DNA of 64,000 nucleotides. It comes from Ianthella basta (taxonomy: Eukaryota; Porifera; Demospongiae; Verongiida; Ianthellidae). The stretch spans positions 4,316,776 to 4,380,775 of the forward strand of contig OZ025873.1 in assembly GCA_964019415.1 (NCBI GenBank). Direction: 5' to 3'. Positions 60,625 through 64,000 of the stretch are shown here, one piece after another. The notes under the pieces are model-generated. The model did no database searches and was not told the origin of the DNA. It saw only the letters and a program-made list of their open reading frames with translations. Numbering within the stretch: position 1 is the first letter of the stretch; the number at the start of each line of letters is the position of its first letter. Position numbers and translations under genes: made by a program.

Positions 60625-61005
60625 TGACAACTGCATACAAGTACTAGTGAGGCATGTGGCTGGCTTGATGTTCAGTATCATTTGTGGCAGCTGATGAAGA
60701 CCAAAATCCTGTAATCAGTCTATTGATTAATTCTACTATATCTGCTCAGAGTCAGTTCAGTGTAGGAACTAAGATAGCTTGCATTCTAACTGTGTACACT
60801 GTGTTTCTTTCTCCTTTCAGGGCGCTCTCTGTTCTGGGTGGCCATGCTTGGACTGGTAGTCCTGTACATCTATGCTGTGCTGTCGTATGCAGCTTACCAA
60901 TCCTATTTCGATGACCCTGAGTCTGGCTCCCACTGTAGGACAGTGTTCCAGTGTGTAGTGTCAGTGATCAGACTTGGCCTGATTGGTGGTGGAGGATTGG
61001 TCACA
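24551..61005 (+). CDS. ITPR-like: Gene B: complete N-terminus through pore of an IP3 receptor/RyR-superfamily channel (3' end outside window)
   Basis: About 70 exons join in a single open frame of about 2,499 codons with every splice phase consistent, ending at the pore filter. Adding the S6-to-stop part seen in gene A gives about 2,690 residues, the usual length of an IP3 receptor (about 2,700) and about half of RyR. The start ATG lies in CACCATGG and is followed after about 50 residues by LRLGDVVLLYAQDKKGYVFS, matching IP3R [20 protein letters not shown]. The expected product is a homotetrameric ER calcium-release channel. Whether it is opened by IP3 is unclear because the ligand site is only partly conserved. 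The remaining S6, zinc-finger and tail exons were not found between 61006 and 64000, where two antisense LINE 3' ends sit in what should be the next intron. One intron (49426-49493) starts with GC instead of GT. Confidence 0.95.
25240..25350 (+). repeat. tRNA-SINE-like fragment
   Basis: GGTGGTCTGGTGGTCAAG resembles the A-box region of tRNA-derived SINEs, and GGGATGTTTGAAGCTC about 35 bases on resembles a degenerate B box. No tail could be defined. Low certainty. Confidence 0.3.
26975..27181. repeat. Hairpin MITE-like element with about 75-base arms
   Basis: The left arm (GGATTGTTCTTGGGCAAT, GGTAAATTAGTGAGA, CGACCACGAG) and the right arm (TCTCACTAATTTACC, ATTGCTCCAGAACAACCC) are reverse complements with scattered mismatches. 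No open frame. It lies in the gene B intron between exons 3 and 4. Confidence 0.7.
29322..31245 (+). other. Gene B exons 9-12: second beta-trefoil (MIR-like), ligand-core beta domain
   Basis: Exons 29322-29427, 29607-29705, 30648-30893 and 31007-31245 (residues 291-520). VVRLFHREMECYLVAEG matches IP3R VVRLFHAEQEKFLTCDE, including the arginine that contacts IP3 in the vertebrate receptor (here R296). The RTTGR loop of IP3R is replaced by the strongly basic LRKRRTDRGR (residues 328-337). HWRELCRIKHLPTRQYLAV matches IP3R YWNSLFRFKHLATGHYLAA. SYTRIYHPHTDSWLHAST matches SYVRLRHLCTNTWIQST. A LINE is inserted in the intron between the second and third of these exons. Confidence 0.92.
29819..30586 (-). 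mobile_element. 5'-truncated LINE 3' end with target-site duplication
   Basis: On the minus strand the sequence encodes the end of a LINE reverse transcriptase: MKYLGVMLSSDGRMQKEMEA, MPSLLYGCEAWSLTKQQQSK, then MNVLRRVQGVSRMERIRSEH and GRKPRGRPRMRWSDNFK. The 3' tail is a (TTGA)n microsatellite (29821-29843 on the plus strand). The insertion is flanked by the direct repeat TTGTCTAAGTT at 29811-29821 and 30587-30597, the expected target-site duplication. It lies antisense in the gene B intron between exons 10 and 11. One short frame break splits the two coding pieces. Confidence 0.85.
31540..31736. repeat. Inverted-repeat, possibly tRNA-SINE-derived element
   Basis: TAGCCAACAGGACCA and CCTCCAGATCTG on the left are complementary to sequences ending at TCCAGTTGGCTA on the right. 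The right half (GATCTGGAGGTTGCTGGTTG) resembles the B-box side of tRNA-derived SINEs. It sits in the gene B intron between exons 12 and 13. Confidence 0.4.
32481..32593. repeat. (AC)n microsatellite
   Basis: A long AC array with small ATGC and GCGC interruptions at its end, in the gene B intron between exons 15 and 16. Confidence 0.95.
33040..33126. repeat. Small inverted repeat
   Basis: TGTTCATGCTAGGTGTTGTT (33040-33059) and AACAGCACCTAGCACCAACA (33107-33126) are near reverse complements around an AT-rich centre. Probably a MITE remnant. Confidence 0.5.
35798..37353. other. Large gene B intron without recognised content
   Basis: A 1.56-kb intron between exons 26 and 27. No conserved exon, element or strong repeat was recognised; small open frames here lack coding signs. 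Confidence 0.55.
39066..39240. repeat. Diverged copy of the 42-kb fold-back element
   Basis: It shares AATCAAATGCAGGA, GTCTTTGTCAACTG, GGGTCGAAACGTC and CTCAAGAATCT with the 42-kb copy, followed in both by a flanking ATTATCAAYGCRACT stretch. The arms are less perfect, indicating an older insertion. It lies in the gene B intron between exons 31 and 32. Confidence 0.65.
41986..42174. repeat. Fold-back element (85-base arms)
   Basis: Arms 41986-42070 and 42090-42174 are reverse complements with about three mismatches around a 19-base loop. The right arm contains GACCTTTGGGTCGAAACGTC, a helix II-GAAA-helix III-like string resembling hammerhead cores, and the left arm carries its reverse complement. 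It lies in the gene B intron between exons 37 and 38. Confidence 0.8.
42896..43095 (+). repeat. Dispersed hammerhead-bearing repeat, best copy
   Basis: The hammerhead is followed by a tail (GGATGACTGGGG, GATCACTGGTTGCC, TGAGACACCAATA, GGTAGGTCAGGC) that recurs at 9440-9590, and in reverse near 1551-1690. No open frame is present, so it behaves like a short non-autonomous element such as a SINE or a Penelope-derived fragment. Exact ends are uncertain. Confidence 0.6.
42932..42976 (+). ncRNA. Type-I hammerhead ribozyme candidate
   Basis: All parts of the hammerhead core are present in order. Helix I is GCCACA (42932-42937) pairing perfectly with TGTGGC (42971-42976). CTGATGA is at 42938-42944. 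Helix II is GCCC/GGGC with a six-base loop (42945-42958). GAAA is at 42959-42962. A minimal palindromic helix III CAGCTG (42963-42968) is followed by TC, predicting cleavage after C42970 in a GUC context. Tiny helix III hairpins are known from hammerheads in Penelope-like elements and retrozymes. It lies in an intron of gene B between exons 39 and 40, inside a dispersed repeat, and is transcribed with the host gene. Confidence 0.82.
44271..44443. repeat. MITE with CAGT termini (mariner/Tc1-like)
   Basis: The left end CAGTGGAACTTCTGAATAAA runs into GGACAC. The right end is the reverse complement of a CAGTTAAG...ATAAAGGACAC terminus. CAGT termini and AT-rich inner sequence are usual for non-autonomous mariner/Tc1 relatives. 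No transposase is present. It lies in the gene B intron between exons 40 and 41. Confidence 0.6.
50134..50299 (-). pseudogene. Short antisense coding-like remnant
   Basis: On the minus strand about 54 codons (ATHGNSYVRLAQKARRKSMF, then KVATLRDLIQCYLRQDNPP) end in a stop. Composition is protein-like and CpG-rich compared with the surrounding gene B intron. It may be the C-terminal end of an unrecognised transposon protein. No family was identified. Confidence 0.25.
53109..54428. other. Large gene B intron without recognised content
   Basis: A 1.3-kb intron between exons 59 and 60. An open stretch near 53441-53698 has no counterpart in gene A and no recognisable domain. Confidence 0.5.
54881..56644 (+). 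mobile_element. Penelope-like retroelement with GIY-YIG endonuclease, broken
   Basis: The element carries a YGLPKIHK-type motif near 55015, then a reverse transcriptase with NPLSPVVANIYMEHF, LCYVDDTFVVW, FPFLDVMVTRHDD and STSIYRKKTHTD, the Penelope signature. Near 56145-56230 is a GIY-YIG-type endonuclease piece (CTECDEVYIRKTGRPLKIR). Long imperfect inverted repeats of about 65 bases bound it (54881-54946 and 56575-56644), sharing TGATAGCTTGATT and TTGAGCACACCAGG. The coding region is interrupted several times, so the copy is inactive. It is inserted in the gene B intron between exons 61 and 62, which gene A lacks at the matching place. Confidence 0.85.
56645..57352. other. Intron remainder after the Penelope-like element
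   Basis: AT-rich sequence with many AGCTAGCT-type palindromes and no coding signs, leading to the acceptor of exon 62. Confidence 0.5.
59311..59428. repeat. Hairpin MITE-like element
   Basis: GTGCACTAGTCTATCAAGCT and GGCCTCTTTGGCGTTAAG on the left pair with CTTAATGAGAAAGAGGTCT and AACTTGATAGATTAAGTGCAC on the right (imperfect). It lies in the gene B intron between the S1 and S2 exons. Confidence 0.65.
60590..60621. repeat. (AT)n microsatellite
   Basis: A run of AT dinucleotides in the intron before the gene B pore exon. A shorter one is at 2780-2803. Confidence 0.9.
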
Positions 61006-61489
61006 GTGAGTACACACAGCATAGTGCATTGTATTACTAGATGTTACAGATGCAACAGTTCTAATCTATGCATTCATGTAATGATAGCAATATGTATCCA
61101 CAGCTAGAGCAACACACTTACCCTCACAAGCAACAAATGTATCACATAGCAATATCGAATGGCCAGATATTTTGTCAGATTTCTCATACCGTTAAAATTC
61201 TCAGATTTTGCTTTGTCCGTTGGGCAGACATTATGCCATTAGTGATATTATGTTAATAATTTGACAGGTGGAAATATTGTTGGATTACTCTCAAAGCTAC
61301 AAATCTGCCAATATAATATTCTCCTCCAAAGTTTCCAGCTGTATAGTAGTAATACAATAGTACCGTCATAAAAAAGATAGATAACGAGTGCATTAGTCTA
61401 ATGATAGAAGATGCAGAGTTTTGAACAAATAATGGAATAATAATTATGTATTTAAACTTTTAGTTAATAAATGCACAGAGTGATGGGGA

Positions 61490-62220
61490 CCTAAAACAAC
61501 AACAATTAACAAAATATAGCAGCAAGACCATTCTGAGACAAAGGATTAAAATTAATAGGTAAACGGTCAGCTGCCAACTCCAGCTTCCCACGAGTGCCTA
61601 AGACAGCAGCCGCGTTACCACGCTGCATTGCCACCGAGATCCTTTGCAGCAGGTAATGATAAGACGAGGGCTCAGACATTGCCTCTCTCAGACACCGACC
61701 CAGGTCCCGGAGGAAGGACTGCGCATCTGGCCCAAGTGCTCCCAGGGATTCTACAGCCATAGGGGTGAAGTGGTGGCTGCTCTCCAAGTGAGAGTACTTG
61801 CCTCTCTTTCTTCTCTCTGCCTCATCTGCCACTGCTCCAGCCTTTCTGGTGGCTAAGCTGGAGTAGGAGGGTGCCAGTGTATCTGGGCAGGTGACATCCC
61901 ACACCAGCACCCTCCCACCCTTCCAAGGGACTATGGATGCTCCATCCAGACGCTTTCCATCAGATTAATAGAGGCCCACTGGTTCAAGATGATAAGGAAT
62001 CTTAGCAGTGACAAGTGACCTCTTAAATATGTCATTAAGGGCTGCATGATGTGGATGATGGCATTTGCTAAAATGGCAGTGCAATCCATGGGTGCCTGCT
62101 CATCAACTATTGTCTTGCAGTGTTGGCATTGGTAGGGGGCACACAGCGATTCTCCTAGTCGTAATCCCACAGCAACCCAAATAATGCGTAGACTAACTGA
62201 GGACAAAGGGGGGCACTCAA
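61490..62220 (-). mobile_element. LINE 3' end (RLE-type family), decayed copy
   Basis: Minus-strand pieces LVWDVTCPDTLAPSY, HHFTPMAVESLGALGP and YLLQRISVAMQRGNAAAVLG match the C-terminal block of the neighbouring element at 62.6-63.7 kb. Upstream, VGLRLGESLCAPYQCQHC is the zinc-knuckle part. The copy is 5' truncated and contains several breaks. It lies in the region after the gene B pore exon. Confidence 0.7.
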
Positions 62221-62617
62221 CCAGGGTCTAGACTCCATGGCTGTTTTGCCGGGGTAACTTAGTTGTTGTGCAACATTTTTGCATTCGAAAAATGGCATCC
62301 TTTTTCCTATGCTAGCAATGTATAACGGATATCATTCCTCCGAGTTTTTCAGAAGAAACGGCTCGGTGCATCTTATTGTTGGTAATTGCTTAGGTATTTT
62401 GGTATTGGTCTAATCTTACTCCTTATTTTTCCTGCAGTTTTGAGGAATGTATGTGCGTAATGAACATTTAGTATTAAAACAAAATGTACATGGGCAAAGT
62501 AAGTTAATACTATATTGCAAATAATAATAATAAAAGATTGAAACAAACTGAAATCCTAACAATAAATCATGCATGACATTAATTAAACAATCATACTGAA
62601 CAATTAAATCAAATATA

Positions 62618-63745
62618 ATCAATCAAATCAAATCAATTAAATCAATCAATCAATCAATGCTTAGGGAGCTAGTCCCCAAGACGGAAGCTGCGTTGCCCTT
62701 TTGGACGGCCACAGATAGCCTCTGGAGGAGGTAGGCAAACGAACTCTCCTCACCCGTCGCTTGTCTGAGGCGGTTGCCGAGGTCCTTCAGGAACTCCAGG
62801 GTCAGCGGGCCACAAGCACCTGAGGTCTCAATGGCAACTGGGGTGAAGGAGTAAGCTGGGCCCAGACAGCTGTACTTGGACTTCTTCTTGTTCTCTGCTG
62901 CTGCTGCCACTGCACCTGCTTCATTGGTGGCACTTAAGAGGTACGAAGGGGCAAAGGTGTCTGGGCTGGTGGCATCCCAAACCAGATGCTTCCCACTCTT
63001 CCAAGGGACCACAGTGACCCCATCAGGATGTTTTCCGTCTGCACGTTCCAAGCCTGATGGCTCAAGTCGCGAGGGGACATTAGCTGCAGACAGTGATCTG
63101 TGTATGACATCATTTAACGCTGCATGGCGGTAGTGACGTCCCTGGCTTCTTCGACAGCTGAGGCCATGCGTTGACAGGGCATCGACCTCTGCACCACAGT
63201 GAAGGCAAGTGTGGGGGCTGCACAAAGGGGTTCCCAGGCGTAGACCAATTGCAATCCTGACTGTCTGGTCTTCCATGCGTAGGACAAGGGGAGAGATTGG
63301 CAAAGCTTCCAACCAGGCTCCTGACTCTCTAGTTGAACATGCAAGCAAGCGGGCTCGGGCAGTGGGGTTGGGCGCTGTCTGCAGGAGGCTGTCAGCGACT
63401 GAAGCCACTATGATGCTGTCCCATGACCTCTGATGTAGCCTGGCTTCTCCTTCTGGTGGTGGAAGTCTGTGACCCTGTGACCAACAGGCCTCAGCTTCAC
63501 CCTGGTTGGGGAGGGGTGCATCATGAAGATGGCGAGGCACAATATGGCGCACCAGATCAGAGGAGGCGGCTGTTGAGGCCAAATAAGCTGATGGTGCCAG
63601 CTGCACTGCTCTTCTGATGCCTAGGCCCCCTAACCTCACTGGGAGTGTGGCCTGGCTCCAGCTGGTACTGTCATCCGGAAAACGGATGTTGGTGATATCA
63701 CTTACGATGGACTTCAGGAGCTCATCATAATCTTGAAGCCTGGAA
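62618..63745 (-). mobile_element. LINE 3' end (RLE-type family), long open copy
   Basis: A minus-strand frame of 372 codons (62650-63768) carries the thumb end (ATLPVRLGGLGIRRAVQLAP), a CxxC...H...C knuckle (CLHCGAEVDALSTHGLSC) followed by a RHAALND motif, then HPDG...W..GK..VWDATSPDTFAPSY. The last is the PD-(D/E)xK core expected of a restriction-like endonuclease. The 3' tail is a TTGATT-type repeat at 62618-62658. Similarity to the family begins only near 63745, so the copy is 5' truncated. The open frame suggests a younger insertion than the copy beside it. Confidence 0.75.
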
Positions 63746-64000
63746 GATAAGAAGCAGAAAATATACACGTGTTTACAATATAAAACATACTGGTCCTGGA
63801 AACCTGCAGAAAAAAAGGAGTAAGACGGGACCTACACCAAAACGTCTATAATAATACCAACGATCAAATGCTGTATATCATTTCTCTAGGAAAAGCCGGA
63901 GGACTGATATCCTTATACATGGCTAGCATACGGCAATGGGCGCCATTTTGCTATTGCACAAGAATTACTAAGTTGTACACGCAGGATACAAGTGAAACAG

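Larger units (their letters stand above)
57353..61005 (+). other. Gene B exons 62-70: linker, S1-S5 and pore
   Basis: Exons 57353-57455, 57838-57986, 58545-58667, 58790-58836, 58998-59099, 59520-59741, 59959-60025, 60348-60471 and 60821-61005. The second to fourth encode an acidic then coiled linker (ELFKAWNYCSERSKSVEVLY ... KLTEEMVEKIKWQ ... FTRVFIYKP) that corresponds to the IP3R segment between the solenoid and S1; gene A lacks it. S1 is AYIFLTILLNILVMVSW, S2 region YYLLFILGGLHFIMTLKIVF, S3-S4 LLLSWSGLSLAFWGYF, and S5 LFWVAMLGLVVLYIY. The filter GGGGLVT occupies 60985-61005 at the exon edge, as in gene A. Confidence 0.92.

Noticed and set aside
1-64000. CRISPR arrays, operons, tRNA or rRNA genes
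   Set aside because: No spaced direct-repeat array, no bacterial-type gene packing and no convincing tRNA cloverleaf were seen; the tRNA-like boxes belong to SINE-like fragments.
61006-64000. Calling gene B a pseudogene because S6 is not found
   Set aside because: The window ends within what may simply be a long intron; all 70 visible exons are open and in phase.

Overview
The window is eukaryotic nuclear DNA from an intron-rich invertebrate. Its contents point to an early-branching animal, most likely a sponge: compact GT-AG introns, many short palindromic tetranucleotides, Penelope-like and non-LTR retroelements, and many fold-back MITE-like hairpins. That placement is inference, not proof. 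No prokaryotic, viral or organellar gene set is present.

Two head-to-tail paralogues of the IP3 receptor / ryanodine receptor superfamily fill the plus strand. Gene A (about 775-22519) is entered mid-gene. Its last 30 recognisable exons run from the cytosolic solenoid through six-helix pore sequence and the C-terminal zinc finger to a stop codon at 22517-22519. Gene B starts at an ATG in a good Kozak context at 24551. About 70 exons can be joined in one continuous frame (about 2,499 codons) to the pore filter at 61005; the S6 and tail exons lie beyond the window. Gene B has the family order: beta-trefoil, second beta-trefoil (MIR-like), helical IP3-core/RIH solenoid, central regulatory solenoid, RIH-associated segment, linker, S1-S5 and pore.

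The paralogues differ from textbook IP3 receptors. Both carry GGGGLVT where IP3R has GGGVGD and RyR has GGGIGD. Part of the IP3-contact set is kept and part is changed. Gene A lacks three exons that in gene B encode the linker just before S1, yet a shifted splice acceptor would keep the frame. The pore exon is far more alike between copies than the other exons.

The introns and the 2-kb intergenic gap hold the accessory content. There is a 5'-truncated LINE with clear target duplications in a gene B intron (29.8-30.6 kb) and an antisense RLE-type LINE in a gene A intron (16.3-18.8 kb). A broken Penelope-like element with long terminal inverted repeats lies at 54.9-56.6 kb, and two antisense LINE 3' ends close the window (61.5-63.75 kb). 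Several hairpin MITEs and long (AC)n/(TG)n arrays are also present. The most striking non-coding object is a sequence at 42932-42976 that satisfies the complete type-I hammerhead ribozyme fold, inside a short dispersed repeat with two decayed relatives at 1.55-1.69 kb and 9.44-9.59 kb. CpG-rich blocks around 23.5-25.8 kb, with a perfect CRE and three CCAAT boxes, look like the gene B promoter.
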